A stretch of DNA of 64,000 nucleotides from Rhodocollybia butyracea (GCA_015501585.1 JADNRY010000004.1:496001-560000), one strand, 5' to 3'. Shown: positions 32,672 to 45,011, numbered from the stretch's first letter. Notes: generated from the sequence alone by a model not told the origin. Numbers and translations are program-made.

Positions 32672-33024
32672 GGGCCTGTTCAGCACCGATATCTGATCCG
32701 AGTTTTGGAGCTCGGGAAACGCGAGATTTGTTACTTGATGTGACTAGCTGTTATCTGTGTTACTTGTTACTGCTGATTATTGTGCAATGAATGTGCATCA
32801 TGTCTTCTCTTCACTAAAAATATGTAAAGTAGTGTTTGGAAACCTCTAATAGACCAAATCTGACACTAAATGCCCTCTATTAAGCATGGAAGAGGCATGT
32901 TATGTAGGGTCAAATATCTTCTCAATCACGCTGATATCACACAAATTCACACGATGATATATCAGGGAATTTGAGCTCCAAAACTCACGCAAACTCGGAT
33001 CAGATATCGGTGCTGAACAGGCCC
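32672..33024. mobile_element. MITE, 353 bp, with GGGCCTGTTCAGC termini
   Basis: The terminal inverted repeats begin gggcctgttcagcaccgata (32672) and end with its complement (33024). They stay matched for about 27 bp, and again after an 11-bp gap for another dozen bases (ttttggagctc). The dinucleotide TA flanks both ends (32670-32671, 33025-33026); no longer direct duplication is evident. No coding capacity. Similar G-rich termini occur in PIF/Harbinger- and hAT-type MITEs; class not assigned. Confidence 0.8.
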
Positions 33025-33378
33025 TAAGTTAGGTTGACGTTCAGGTTGACTCTGAGTAAAGACTCAGTAGTAAACCCGCGTTTGTGTCACATGAGACCCT
33101 GTCATGAGGGCAGGTCCAAGCTGAGGTGGTATCGCAACGGAATGATCTTCGAGATTATACGCTAGAGATGTTGCAAAGAGTCAGCCTAAAATTGTTAATT
33201 TAATTTATTTATACATTATTCAAGTTTGAGCTGGGAAAGGTAAGGCTAGGTATGTAAAGGTCGCTGAAATGAATAACGAGGTGGCTATGTTTTTGGCTAC
33301 AGGTTCAAGTGCACTGAGGATACTAAAATGAAACGATAATCCAAGCGATAATCACTAAAAAGTAGCGACCTGTGGGGC
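33025..33378. other. Short intergenic spacer
   Basis: The part next to 33379 is the 3' flank shared with RF1 copy A. Nothing else seen. Confidence 0.5.
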
Positions 33379-34950
33379 TTAAGTGAGGATGGCGGAGACA
33401 TCACCATAGCGCTCGCTGAAAAACCAATTCGGGTTTCGAGGTACAACCGGCTCGTATATCATCGTAGGGGTCTCAGGAGTTTCCTGTATACCTTTCCACC
33501 CATACCTTTTCCTTTGAGCCAATAGTTCTGCAAGAAACGGCTCTTCCCAGTATGCAGAACGCATGTTGTCTAGCGTCGTCTCTAGAAGCCATTCTGGGGG
33601 CATCAAGCATCCTTCCCTACAAGAGTGATACAAAGGGCCTTTGACATTGATCCGGATCCCAAGCCGTGGCCTTTCCATCTCCGTCCATTTGAGGTGCTCC
33701 TTTCTTGGAGTTCCATCTTCTGAATAGACAACCTTTGTCTCAATTCCACAACCGCATTCTTGGGATCAACGCTATGGAGTTTCGAGGTGCAGGGACCACA
33801 AGGTGTTTGTACAAGAATGGGGTACCATCGTTAGCAAGTGAACACCCGTAGTTGATTGAGGCAGATATCAGTGCATTCCGCTTGCTGTCCAAAGACCAGT
33901 CACGAATGAATCGAAAGGAGCTGTAGAAACAGCGGTCAGTCAACACAAGGTCGACAGCATACTCACCTGAGAGTGTAAGGATGTTACAGGAGTTGTAAGA
34001 GTGCTTGTTTAAGAGCAGAACAAGTGTCCAGACGAATAGTAGGATTCTTGGTTTGCTCTTAAACAAGCACTCTTACAACTCCTGTAACATCCTTACACTC
34101 TCAGGTGAGTATGCTGTCGACCTTGTGTTGACTGACCGCTGTTTCTACAGGTTACGGGGCCCATAACCAGTAGAAACAGCGGTCAGTCAACACAAGGTCA
34201 ACAGCATACTCACCTGAGAGTGTAAGGATGTTACAGGAGTTGTAAGAGTGCTTGTTTAAGAGCAGAACAAGTGTCCAGACGAATAGTAGGATTCTTGGTT
34301 ATTGTTACAGGAAAATATCTACAGTATTTATACTACAGAATATAATAAACCCTATAACAATGTATGAGTCTACTTGAGTCGTACTGCTAAACATAGTGCA
34401 TATACATGTGCATAATGTACCCTAGAAGATGGAGTCCGTATGGTAATTCTATAGGTAATGTTCATAGGTACTGCAAGGCAGCGTACAAGCTATGTATCAT
34501 AAGACTAATAGCGAATGGCATAATTGACTACATCTATACGAACCTGCGTAGAGGCTGTGTCTAGTGTTTGAGGGTGAGTTTCAACATAGCATATATCGAC
34601 AGTTCATCGATTGTATAGCAAGTGCGTCTAGTCGACTCACATCACTGATTAGATACGACTCATAAGTGGTAATCTAGTTTCAACAGGAGCATGGCTGTTC
34701 AAGCTTGGATACAGCTTCTTCGAAACTAGAGAGATGAGCACATGAAGTAAATACAACCTACATAGTCAACTGTTTTATAAGTTTTTCTCGGACCGGCAAG
34801 GTTTTTTTGTTGTCTTTACAGGCAAAAGATACATGGTCCAAATAATTGTGAGAACGGATGATAGTGTTCGATCCAGCAACGCATTTGGGTCAAGGAAGGA
34901 CCATGCTATAGCCGACAAATAATGAGACAAGGAACAAGTTGAAGTATTTG
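33379..34950 (-). pseudogene. Repeated gene family RF1, copy C, rearranged
   Basis: Minus strand. The C-terminal part is open (33678-33379: MERPRLGIRINVKGPLYHSC, GCLMPPEWLLET, LAQRKRYGWKG, YGDVSAIL). The middle part (FRFIRDWSLDSKR, LVVPAPRNS) is in another frame at 33740-33920. It is preceded by a clean intron (GTGAGT...TTTCTACAG), absent from copies A and B. The N-terminal part is displaced to about 34695-34930 by an insertion that includes a triple fold-back (33924-34300) and about 390 bp of unrelated A/T-rich DNA. The copy is not functional in this form. Confidence 0.55.
33924..34300. repeat. Triple fold-back: a 130-bp unit present direct, inverted, direct
   Basis: 33924-34053 and 34171-34300 are 130-bp direct copies with a single visible mismatch (gtcgac/gtcaac). 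34055-34149 is an inverted copy of their first about 95 bp. The second loop contains the near-palindrome gttacggggcccataac. The unit includes the intron and exon edge of RF1 copy C. Confidence 0.85.
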
Positions 34951-35778
34951 AAATGAACTTGTGTCAGATATGTGATTATTGGAAAAATATGCTCCTACAA
35001 CTTACAAGCACGAGTACTGAGAATAATGTACTTGCACATGGGTTAGCTGTTCGTGGAGATACGAATGAAGGTTAAAGCTGTCAAAAAGGGTGCGTTCACA
35101 GCATGGATTGGAGAAAGCTGTTTGTAGCTCGATATCGACAGCTTTGACCTCCGGACCGTTCACCGAGCCGATGAACTCCCTTGTTGTCCATTGTTGATTT
35201 CTTTTACATTTCTCCTCCAACTCAACAACCTGCGCTAGTTCTGTGCTATGCTTTACCGCATCAGGAGCTCATACTGACTGCTACTTCAATGATATCGCTT
35301 TGACTTGCTTGGACCATACTAATACTGTGCCTTCGACTTTGCTTTGCTTGGGAAGTTGGGAACTATCTGTGAATATGGTGAGTTCTCGATCAAAGCTGCA
35401 TTGCTATCCTATCGCTTACTCTGCTTCTACAGTACCGTTACTACAAAATCCAGTCCAGACTTAGCCTTTACACGTGTTTTCATTCTCGATATTGCTGGGA
35501 GAGACTCGGAATACTGGAATCGATAGCGCAGCGGCTGCGTGGTTTAGAATCAAGTTTCCGAGCGAAGTAAACATGCAGTTATATGCTATACCTGTCTGAG
35601 AACAGAGTGATATAGCGTTTGATACGACCCCTCACTACAATCTTCTGGCCAAATTCAATGTGTCATGACGCGCAAAATCTCCCTTTCTGTCTGCTGCTCG
35701 ACTGCATATCGTCCCGTCATCTTTCCGATCTCTTACGCGTTTAGCGAGTGAATCGCATCCGTGCTAGTAGAACCATCC
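34951..35778. other. Intergenic, no gene recognised
   Basis: A 72-codon minus-strand frame (35002-35220, EEKCKRNQQWTTREFIGS) has no known domain. From about 35540 the sequence is the 3' flank of paralogue P2. Confidence 0.4.
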
Positions 35779-36515
35779 TCATACTGTTGCAGCCGAAGTG
35801 TTGCGTGGGATGCCAATGCGATATGTAGTGTTTATCTCTGCAGCTCTCTTGTAGAGCCTGACGAGCCGCTGCAGTAGTTCATCTTTCACCACCAGGTCAG
35901 ATTCGATGGGCTGCAGATCCGGGGGGACATAATAGCCATCAGTTCTAGCAAAGTCGTCATCTTCAGTCTTTCTCGTCGCGTCATAGTGGTATTTTAGAAC
36001 CTGACCTAGCTGTTAATATCCAGGACAAAAAAGATGTGAACACAACATACGAGAGTTGCCTTCCGCCTGGCCCAATAGACAAACTTTGAATCACCGGCAC
36101 CTTCCATCTCCCATACGGCCCTAACCTTTACTCCTTCGATAGTATCGGTGAAATAGGACGCGAAGATTTCAGAATTACGGTGCATTTCGTCGTTAATCAA
36201 GAATGCACTTGAGCCTTCGGTATGTAAAGGATTGAGTTTCCGAGCGAGATCAGCCGTGAATTTAATGTCGTCCAAAGGCAGGTCGCTGGGATATCCGCAT
36301 CTGGATAAGAAGAAAAGCCAGGCGAGATAGAATTCAGGTCCGGTGAAAGCCCTGTAGATACTTCTCGCTTTGGTGTTAATATTGGCTATGCACACTAAGA
36401 GTAGCCATCCGGGGTGGAGACCTAGGAAGCTAGTCTGCATGATGAAAGAGGTTGAGTACCGCTTGTCACATGACTCTGCAAAGTGCGCGTAGACGCGTAT
36501 AAGCGCATACATCAA
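35779..36515 (-). CDS. Unknown protein, paralogue P2
   Basis: Minus strand, paralogue of P1 (31971-32648). Shared blocks: GLHPGWLLL, FTGPEFYLAWLFFLS, CGYPSDLPLDDIKFTADLA, SYFTDTIEGVKVRAV, then in exon 2 VLKYHYDATRKTEDDD, a Pro-rich loop, DELLQRLVRLYKRAAE and IPRNTSAATV, ending at 35779. The ends of the two proteins are the most conserved (TLAATV / TSAATV). The start could be Met 36515 or the internal Met before QTSFLGLHPG. No domain known to me. The two genes lie on the same strand 3.1 kb apart, with the RF1 copy and MITE between them, so they arose by duplication before the repeat insertions or were separated by them. Confidence 0.5.
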
Positions 36516-36850
36516 CTAGTCATTGAGTATTCTTCGAGAGATACCAAAGACAGCTTCCATATCCACTATGGATTCATGTAGGTGTTCTGTCCTCGAATCG
36601 ATTTACGCATCCCACTGTACTTCCTCCTCTCTAATGCCCTGCAGTCCCATAGTGGTTTCGGGAGTTTTAGACTTTTCTCCTGCGTTATGATGGTATATTG
36701 GGCGTTCTGAGATGACGTTCAGTAGAATAGATTCAGTGAGATGGGTTTACAATTAGAAAAATATTAAAACATTGGAGAGTTAATGAGATGGGTTAATGGG
36801 TTTACAATTAGATGACGTTTAGTAGGATACGAAGAGACTTGAGATGCTGC
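36516..36850. other. Spacer with a small duplicated motif
   Basis: gagatgggtttacaattaga occurs near 36740 and again near 36786. A related sequence follows P450-2 at 39709, so this belongs to the duplicated P450 unit. No gene. Confidence 0.5.
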
Positions 36851-39053
36851 CTAAGCACCCTGATACAACTTGACCAACAAAGGAAGCTGACTACCTGCGT
36901 CGTCATCGCTTTTCAGTCTCGGCCTCTGCACTAAAGTTGTTTTCGTAGTAATGTCCTCTGGTGGCACGGCCAGCTCGAATTCGAAGTTTCGTACAAGGAT
37001 AAATAGAAGGGCCTTCATTCTGTGGATATAGCAAAGTCAGGTCAGGTCGTGTATTCAAATTTCTTGAACGATTCAAAGACTCTTACTCGGCCAAAGAGAA
37101 ACGATATCCTATACATGCCCTAGGCCCTCCAAGGAAGGTCATTAGGTTACCCCATACACCAGGAATGGAGGTCACTGCTTCGGGAAGCTTATCCCAGCGC
37201 TCAGGTCTAGAGACGAAAGCTGAGCAAGACGGAATGGATTTGGTCAAGAATTGAACTTACTTAAATTCCACAGCATCCTCTCCCCACAATGACTTGTCAC
37301 GGTTCAAAGCCGCGATTGGTATGATAATAGTTTGTCCTTTCTGGATACTGTAGATGGTATTAAAAGAGAGAAAGTGTGACTGAAGGGAAAATACACACGA
37401 AACACTATCTCTCGTCACACCTTTCCTATCTACAAATGGCGTACCCAGTGGAATAATGTCGTCTTTGGTGGCGACACGCGATGTGCTCGTGACAGGTGCG
37501 TGCACTCTCAAAGTCTCTCGCACGACATGGTCGAGGTATGGTAGAGAATTGAGTTCGTCCATGTCAGGGGTGTCGGAGGAGAGTGTATATAGCTCCTCTC
37601 GCAGCTTGCGTTGGATCTCGGGTTTCCGAACTAGCGCATATAATGCCCAAGTGGTGGCGGCTTGAATAGCAAGTGTTAGATGATATATACCTATTAAAAC
37701 GGAAATGTGACTTTACTCGAAGCTACAAGTAAAAGGTTCACGCGTCAGCTTTGTGATAGCTCAGAAAATTGTAGATAAAGACTAACTTGTTTCGTGACCT
37801 GCAACCAGGAAGGTCGGTACCTCTGTCAAAAATGAGTCTAATAGCTCGAGCATGAAAAAAGGGTAAAGCTCACGCGCTATGATATCCTCATCGCTCATCC
37901 TCTCTCCACCAACATTCGATTTCACCAGCAACGACAACAGGTCCCTTGAAGCCCCTGCTTTCTCACCGTTACCTCGTAGGGAAGCTTTGCTTTCATCAAG
38001 CAAGTTTCGACCGATACGATCCATAGTGTTCTTGGCTTGTTCCAACGGAGGATCCCAGGAAGGCTGTAAGGACGTAAATAAGGTGCATGATAGGTTATGA
38101 CTGAGAGGGAATCACCAAGTTACGCAAAATCGGTATGAGGAGCTGGGCAATAGGCCAAAGCTTGACCTGCGGATTCCCAAACAAGGTAGAGAATGCTTTA
38201 TTCAGTTCATTCGGCTCCCCGCTCAAGGAATTGAATTTGTAGTTGAACCCCGCCAAACCGATAACGTCCAAAGTCATCTGGCTCAGTGACGAAAGGACAT
38301 CGATACGAGCAACTCCGCCCCCGGCCACGACTTGAGATGTCCAGACATCCTTCAACTATTGACCGGTTAAAAGAGGAGCAGTAGTTTCAGAAAGGCGGCT
38401 GACCTCCACAGACTTATCAACAAATATTTCTGTGAGTTCTCGGATTTGAGAGGGACCAAATGCAGGGTTCTGTTCGTGAGTGTAAATGCGAGTTAAGTTC
38501 ACTACTAAAGAAGAGAAGAAATACCATGATTTTGCGCTGTACACTGTGCTTATCCCCTTCGGTCACTAGCAGACCTGCTCCCAGAATTTGAGTCAAATTA
38601 TACCGCACCATTTCCGGTTTCTGGTATATGGGATGGTTCGTGAGTATGTGACTGAGGGCTTTAGTGTCCATCGTGTGTAGATGATCGAGCTGGAAACAAA
38701 GCATGAACATAAGTTGAACCATAGAAGCATAGCCGAAATCCAAGACGACACGAACACCGAATATCCACCTGTACTTTAACGTCCGACCATATTCTTCGGC
38801 CCACTTTTCATGTACCATGCCATCCTGTATAACGCGCAGTACAATCAGAATCAGCATTCCAAAAATCCTGCCTGGTACACACAGTGGCTATGATTTCCTT
38901 CAAGTTACCCCACAATAGATGTCCATTAGAAGGTCCAGAAAGATCTTTTATCGTCGAATTGACTAGAAATTTGATGTAATCGAAAAGGACGTAAAGCCCA
39001 TAGAGAGAGACTGTAGTCGCAGTCGAGCCGATAAGTTGAACAAGGATGCGCAT
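36851..39053 (-). CDS. Cytochrome P450 monooxygenase, tandem copy 1
   Basis: Minus strand, start [12 protein letters not shown] (39053), end [11 protein letters not shown] (36851), about nine exons. An N-terminal membrane anchor (residues 3-25) is followed by a Pro-Gly hinge-like [13 protein letters not shown]. The I-helix oxygen-binding motif is LVAGHETT (the last Thr completed across an intron). The K-helix ExxR reads ETLR in [12 protein letters not shown]. The PERW motif is followed by the heme loop [13 protein letters not shown], whose Cys is the iron ligand. All hallmarks are intact, predicting an ER-bound microsomal monooxygenase. The CYP family cannot be assigned by eye; it is of the large basidiomycete-specific type. 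The substrate is unknown, and no biosynthetic core enzyme lies beside it. Confidence 0.85.
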
Positions 39054-39780
39054 TATCAGTGTCAACGGGGATGAAGGTCAAGAATAAGGTGCCTTAGAGT
39101 CACATTCTAAACCGAGCCGCTTTCTATGAGATCAGTCCAATCCGAGTCTGCCCGAAAGCCGGCAATGGCGGTGGTACGTGGTAACCGCGCTGAGATAGCT
39201 ATGCAGTTCCACGTCGAGAGAACGCCCAGTGTACGTATACTTTGGGATGACGGATGTTGAGCGAGTACGAACAGATCTGCAGCGTCGAAGAGGGAGAGAT
39301 GATCGTTTACGGTAAGTTAACGCGCAGATGTCATTCGAGCGCCTACGCTAGTAGGGAGACATCTCTAATGAAGGTCTTCAAATGTGGACCCTAGAAACTT
39401 CAGCGTCTCGAACACTACAAAAGCCTCTGCAGAACAAGTCGGTTCCTTTCTCCACTAGTATCGCAACGCACGAATCGATACCTCATGAGCTTCGGTTTTT
39501 GCAACGGCTTGATACATATCTGAACTTGGTAGCGAATGTCATATGGGTTCAATATTGACGAATGCAGGATTGCAAAAGACGAGATACAAAGGGCGGAATA
39601 TGGAATGTTTTTTTACTTCACTTTAGGTGAGGTCCGTGTGGGATAGCTTGCTTGATGACTGAGTGCTACTCAAGTTACACGACTGCGTAGGCTACGGCCA
39701 GAGAGGTACAATGAGATGGGTTAACAATTATTAGATGAAGCTCAGTAGTATATCAGAAGGATTGAGTGAATCAAAGTTGC
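39054..39780. other. Intergenic between the two P450 genes
   Basis: Presumed promoter of P450-1 (39054 to about 39500) and 3' flank of P450-2. The 39709-39780 segment is similar to 36720-36850. No gene. Confidence 0.5.
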
Positions 39781-42030
39781 CTAAGCACCCTGATACAACT
39801 TGACCAACAAAGGAAGCTGACTTCCTGCGTCATACTCGCTCCTCAGCCTTGGTCGCTGTACTACAGTGCTTTTTGCAGTAATGTCCTCTGGTGGGACAGC
39901 CAGCTCGAACTCGAAATTTCGTATGAGGATAAATAGAAGGGATTTCATTCTGCGAGAATAATAGAGCAAAGGTTAGAGTATTCGAAGTTCTCAGAAGATA
40001 TAATTCTTACTCAGCCAAAGAGAAACGGTAACCTATACACGCCCTTGCCCCACCGAGGAAGGTCATTAGGTTACCCCATACTCCAGGAATGGAAGTCACC
40101 GCCTCGGGGAGTTTATCCCAACGTTCAGGTCTAGAGACGAAAGCTAAGCAAGACAGAATGGATCTGGTCAGATATTGGGCTTACTTGAATTCCATAGCAT
40201 CCTCTCCCCATAGCGACTTGTCACGGTTCAGGGCCAGAATAGGAATGAAAATAGTCTGTCCTTTCTGGATGCTGTAGATGGCATTAAGAGAAAAGCTGTA
40301 AATGAAGGGAGAATACATACGAAATACTATCTCTCTCCACACCTTTCTTATCCACAAACGGGGTACCCAGTGGAATAACGTCGTCTTTAGTAGCGACGCG
40401 CATTGTCCCAGTGACAGGTGCATGTACTCTCAAAGTCTCTCGTACGACGTGATCGAGGTAGGGCAGAGAATTGAGTTCATCCATACCAGGGGCGTCAGAG
40501 GAGAGAGTGAATAGCTCCTCTCGCAGCTTGCGCTGGATCTCGGGTTTTCGAACAAGGGCGTACAATGCCCAAGTGGTGGCGGCTTAAGGAGCAAGTGTTA
40601 GATGATATATATAAATCAATAAGGAGATGCAACTGACTTGAAGCTAGGAGTCAGAGGACGCGTCAACTTCAATAGTTCAAGAAGATTCAAGGATAAAACT
40701 GACTTGTTTCGTGACCTGCGACCAAGAAGGTTGGGACCTCTGTCAAATGATCAGCTCAATAAGATTACATAGAAGAAGCGCAAAGGCTCACGCGCTACGA
40801 TATCCTCATCGCTCATCCTCTCTCCACCAACATTCGATCTAACCAGCAGTGACAACAAGTCCCGCGAGGTTCCGTTCTCTGCTTTCTCACCGCTACTCTG
40901 TACAGAAGTTCTGCTTTCATCGAGCAAGTTCCTGCCAATACGATCCATGGTTTTCTTGGCTTGTTTAAATCCGGGAGAGCTTTGAGAAGGCTGTGGACAT
41001 AAGTAATGCAAGGAAATGGTTCTAGGTGAAAAGGAATTACCAAGTAACGCAAAATAGGTACGAGGGCTTGGGCAAGAGGCCAAAGCTTGATCCGCGTATC
41101 CCCATTCCCAAACACAGTGGAGAATGCCTTATTTAGCTCATTCGATTCCCCGCCCAAGGCGTTGAACTTGTAGTTGAAACCTGCATAGAGTGAGACTGAG
41201 TAGGTAGGATAGCTTTAACCAAAAGAGTTCCACTGACCTGCGAGTCCAATCACATCCAGCGTCATCTTGCTAAGCGACGATAAGACATCGATGCGGGCGA
41301 CTCCGCCTTTGGCCACGACTTGAGATGTCCAAACATCCTTCAGCTATCCACTGGTTAATGGAGGTCAACAGTAGATTCAGAAAGGCGACAAACCTCTATA
41401 GATTTATCAACAAATATCTCAGTGAGCTCCCGGATTTGAGGGGGCCAAATGCAGGGTTCTGTTCGTGAATATTAACGAGAACTGGTTTTCACAGATATAT
41501 AGGGGATCTTTACCATGATTTTGCGCTGCAATCTGTGCTTATCCTCTTCTGTCACGAGCACCCCGGCACCAAGAAGCTCAGTAAGATTATAGCGCGCCAT
41601 TTCTGGCTTCTGGTAAATGTAATGGTTCATAAGGACATGGGTTAGGGCTTTAGTGTCCATCGTATATAAGCGGCTGAGCTATATATGTTCAAGAGTAAGT
41701 AGAGACACATTCGAAATCTGGAAAGGGACAGACACCGAATATCCAGTTGTACTTTAACGTCCGACCGTACTCTTCGACCCACTTTTCGTGCATGACTGCG
41801 GCATCCTGAGTAGCAAACAGGTCAGATTCAGAGCTCTTGAACTAGGTCTTCCCACGCACACTGGCTATGATTTCTCCTGTGTTCCCCCATAGCAAGTGTG
41901 TACGAGAAGGTCCAGGTAGGTCTTTTATCGTTGAGTTGATTTGAAACCTGATATAATCGAAAAGCGTATAGAGCCCATAGAGAGAGATTGTAGCTCCGAT
42001 TGAGCTGAGGAGCTGAAGGAGGATATGCAT
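39781..42030 (-). pseudogene. Cytochrome P450, tandem copy 2, one-base deletion in an early exon
   Basis: Tandem paralogue of P450-1 with the same exon layout. Start MHILLQLLSSIGA (42030), [29 protein letters not shown], the ETLR ExxR motif, [18 protein letters not shown] heme loop (40020-40075; read from the reverse strand) and the identical C-terminus [11 protein letters not shown]. In the exon encoding [12 protein letters not shown] in P450-1, copy 2 has one base fewer after GGCCCC (about 41443-41450), which reads NPAFGPLKSGSS and then a stop. Every other exon inspected looks open. So it is either a recent pseudogene or a sequencing error in a run of five C residues. Otherwise the annotation is as for copy 1. 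Confidence 0.75.
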
Positions 42031-42345
42031 TCTTAATGAGACTGGTGATCTTGAAAGTCAAGAACGAAGTCTCAGAACTATTTAAATCGTTGCTAACAGT
42101 CGGCTAACGGCTAACAGTCTTGAAACGGAATCATCCGTCGGTTATCCCGATGCCGATAACTCGGCAAGCTGACGTAGCCGCAGTAAGGTACCAATTAAAG
42201 AGTCAATTAAAGAATGAAGACGTGTCGACTTTGGGCGTCCCAGTTGAACTTGCGAACGAAACTACTTACGAGATGAGTTAGACTAATAAATCAATTCAAT
42301 GCGACAGCTTGTACAGGACGGTACACATCATCTAGACCCCTCCTC
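42031..42345. other. Short intergenic region, tail to head
   Basis: Promoter of P450-2. A small direct repeat, gctaacagtcggctaacggctaacagt, is at 42091-42119. No gene. Confidence 0.4.
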
Positions 42346-44570
42346 CTAGCGACCAAAATTACGAGTCAAGCCCACTGGCTTGGGCGTCACTCCCCGTTGA
42401 ATTTGATACGACTTTGTGAAGGAATTTATCACATGAAAAGGAGGAACAAGGGGAACAAATTTGTGATATCTCACCTTCAGAGCTTTCCGTGATACTTTCC
42501 TGTTCTTTATATGGTGGTAAAGCTTCATGATGCTAGGAATATAAAGCAAGGGCATCACAATTGCCATTACTGGAAGAGCAACGATCCAGAACCTAAGAAA
42601 AAGTCCAGTATTGAATCAGGAAAGAATCTCGACCATTTGGTAGACGACCGCACCGGACATCGGACTCTATAGCAGAGACTCCGTCTGGATTCGAATTACC
42701 GTTGAGATTTCCGGTCCACCACATTCCATTGAAATTCATGCCCTGTTTTTGGTAAGGAGATTTAGACGCGACCAAGGAGATAACTTCGGCACGCTTACGC
42801 CGTAGCCAGTGAGGAATGTTAGAGGTAGGCAAATAACCGTGATGAGGGTGAGCCGTTTCCTACAAAGTGTAAAACATGAATCTGAAATCGACTCCATGAA
42901 AATGGAGACTTACATGACAACGTTCATCTCGTATGAAGTCAGCTAGAAAGTGTTTACATGAAAAAGAAATTCATCATGCAAGAAGTTTTCACTCACATTG
43001 AATGAATATCCAATCAAATTCTCACTCAGACTATAGACAATATCGAGGCTCCCCAGAATATACTCGACATGATCTTGTACATCTGACTGAATTGCAAGTC
43101 AGCCTCTCAAAACATGCCCAAGTTGAGCAACTTACCAAGTAGATTGATGCCGTATGAGATATATATCCTTGGACATTTGCACTTTGCTCCTCTCCTGGTG
43201 GAAGATCCAAGAGCGCGATACATCGATCGAGGTCGTATCTTCGTAGCCCGTATATGACACGTTTGAGTGGTTCGAGTGCACGTTGGTGGAGATTGATGTC
43301 GCCGGCTAGAATGTTTACTGCACGGTGCAATGAGGAATGAAGGAAGAAGAGGAACGAGAGAGGATAGCTTACAGCTGCTGACTGTATGCAATTTTGGGTG
43401 TATTAATATCTGCTTTTCAAACTTTTTCATCTTCATTTCGCAGGCTTCCGCAAGTCCGAAGGCCTTGTCAACAGCTGAATGAAACTATTCAGAAAGCGGG
43501 AGGAAAAAGCGTAACGAGATTACGCGCACCAAGGTCGAGTAAACTCTGCAATAAGAACGAAGCATCGCTTGTTGTTCGTAGAAGCGTGTCGGCTCGCGCG
43601 AGTCGGTTCCTGATAGGCTCCGTGAGCTTGGGATTGGTGGTTCGGTGCAGAGTTATAAGAGTGCCTAAATGCGTGACCATCAGCCATATTCAAAATGAAG
43701 GAGAGAGAGAGATTGTCAGACCATCTCTGAATAAAAGCATGAATACAGGGAACACATTGACGTCGACACGGTCAGCCTAGAGATATTCCCAGCAACATAT
43801 TAAATGGCAAAAAAAGTAGGATTGGATTCGAGGATTACCTGTTTCAATGCCTCGACCTGCTCTGCGGCTGCGTCACTTTCTTGGTAGAAGCTGTTTCCCC
43901 TTCGTCCACCGCGATCAGGCTCTAGATCCTCGACAGCCAATGAAGCCTCCCATTTCATCTCTGAAGGTTGGATGACACTGTTCTCATCACGGAGCTCAAG
44001 ACATAAAATTCGGAGGAACAGATGCTGAAGGTAATAATCAGATTTGCTAGCAGTGGCTTTAGAGTGTGTGTGTAGTATATTTTCCAAAGCAAGATAGTGT
44101 ATATCTAGCAATATCATTTTCAGTCTACATGAAGGAAGGATTCGACGACGGTACTAACTGTACTTGGTTGCAAGTGCCTTCAGAACATCCCAGCTTATTC
44201 CTCCAACATCTATCCATCTCACTTTAGCCCAAGATGGTCTTGCGCCTTTTCGAGGGTCATGTAGCATGTCGGTAAATTCATTGTTCGACATGGTCCTCGA
44301 CGTAATTGAGACTGGACTGTAATCCATAACTCGTATTGAGCACGACTCTCTCAATCCACGATAGCGCAGGTCTGCGCTCAGGTGTCGCGGATTACTAGCG
44401 GAGAACACATTAACAAAGTCGCATTTTCGCCCAAAAGTGATCAGTACTTACACACCGGGTTCAGCACCAGCGCCATAGGCAGTCAGGACTGTTGTGGTTC
44501 GATGAAGGGCTATTACCTTGCGTACTGCACCACGCAAGCGATCCAGTTGTGGGTTTGTTGAGGTTGCCAT
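42346..44570 (-). CDS. CorA-like magnesium transporter family protein, copy A
   Basis: Minus strand, about ten exons, start MATSTNPQLDRLRGAVRK (44570), end VGLTRNFGR (42346). The N-terminal domain has the CorA-type pattern RWIDVGGISWDVLKALATKY followed by HYLALENILH, then a long helical part (LARADTLLRTTSDASF, VDKAFGLAEACEMKMKKFEK, DLDRCIALLDLPPGEE). Two membrane spans come at the end; the first closes with TGYG/GMNFNG, where GMN is the signature of the CorA/MRS2 selectivity filter. The second is VALPVMAIVMPLLYIPS. A basic cytosolic tail ends the protein. Expected function is divalent cation (Mg) transport across a membrane. Its close paralogue B is at 46944-49163 on the same strand, with an F-box gene between them. 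Confidence 0.75.
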
Positions 44571-45011
44571 ATTATTGTACTCGAAACAGAATCCAGATGG
44601 AAAAGACTAAAAGTGTAAGGTAAAGTAGAGAAGAGAGCGTGTTGCTTCCTTGGCGTTGTCAGCAGTGGATTGCCTCGTTGTTGATATGATGGAATGAGTG
44701 TAAAATGAACGCCACAAGTTCTGGAGGAAGTTTGCACCAAGACACTAGTTTATTTCTTCTGGGTTACGGTAGTAAGAAGCCCAGACTTCAAGGGACTACT
44801 TGAGTGAACTGTGACAGCCAGAGGAAAACTTCCGACGGCCCGAAATATCCGAAAGGATCCGCGGAGCGTTTTTTTGGCACCATCAACTTCACATCTGAAT
44901 TATGCCTCACCCGTCGCTTTGCCACAATCAGCTGAAGGGGAGGAGAACGACGGAAAAGGTGTTCAAGTTACTCTCATAGTCTGTACGCCAAATCGGTATT
45001 ATACTCGAAAG
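44571..45011. other. Intergenic, promoter of CorA-like copy A and 3' flank of the F-box gene
   Basis: No gene recognised. A 70-codon plus-strand frame (44811-45023) has no domain. Confidence 0.5.

Noticed and set aside
34001..34300. Interpretation of the fold-back as a MITE
   Set aside because: The arms contain RF1 exon and intron sequence and occur as direct-inverted-direct, with no flanking duplication, so rearrangement is more likely than transposition.
42346..44580. Considered whether the CorA-like genes might be STE3-type pheromone receptors near the pheromone gene
   Set aside because: They have only two C-terminal membrane spans, a GMN motif and the WIDVGG/LALENILH pattern, so they are not seven-helix receptors.
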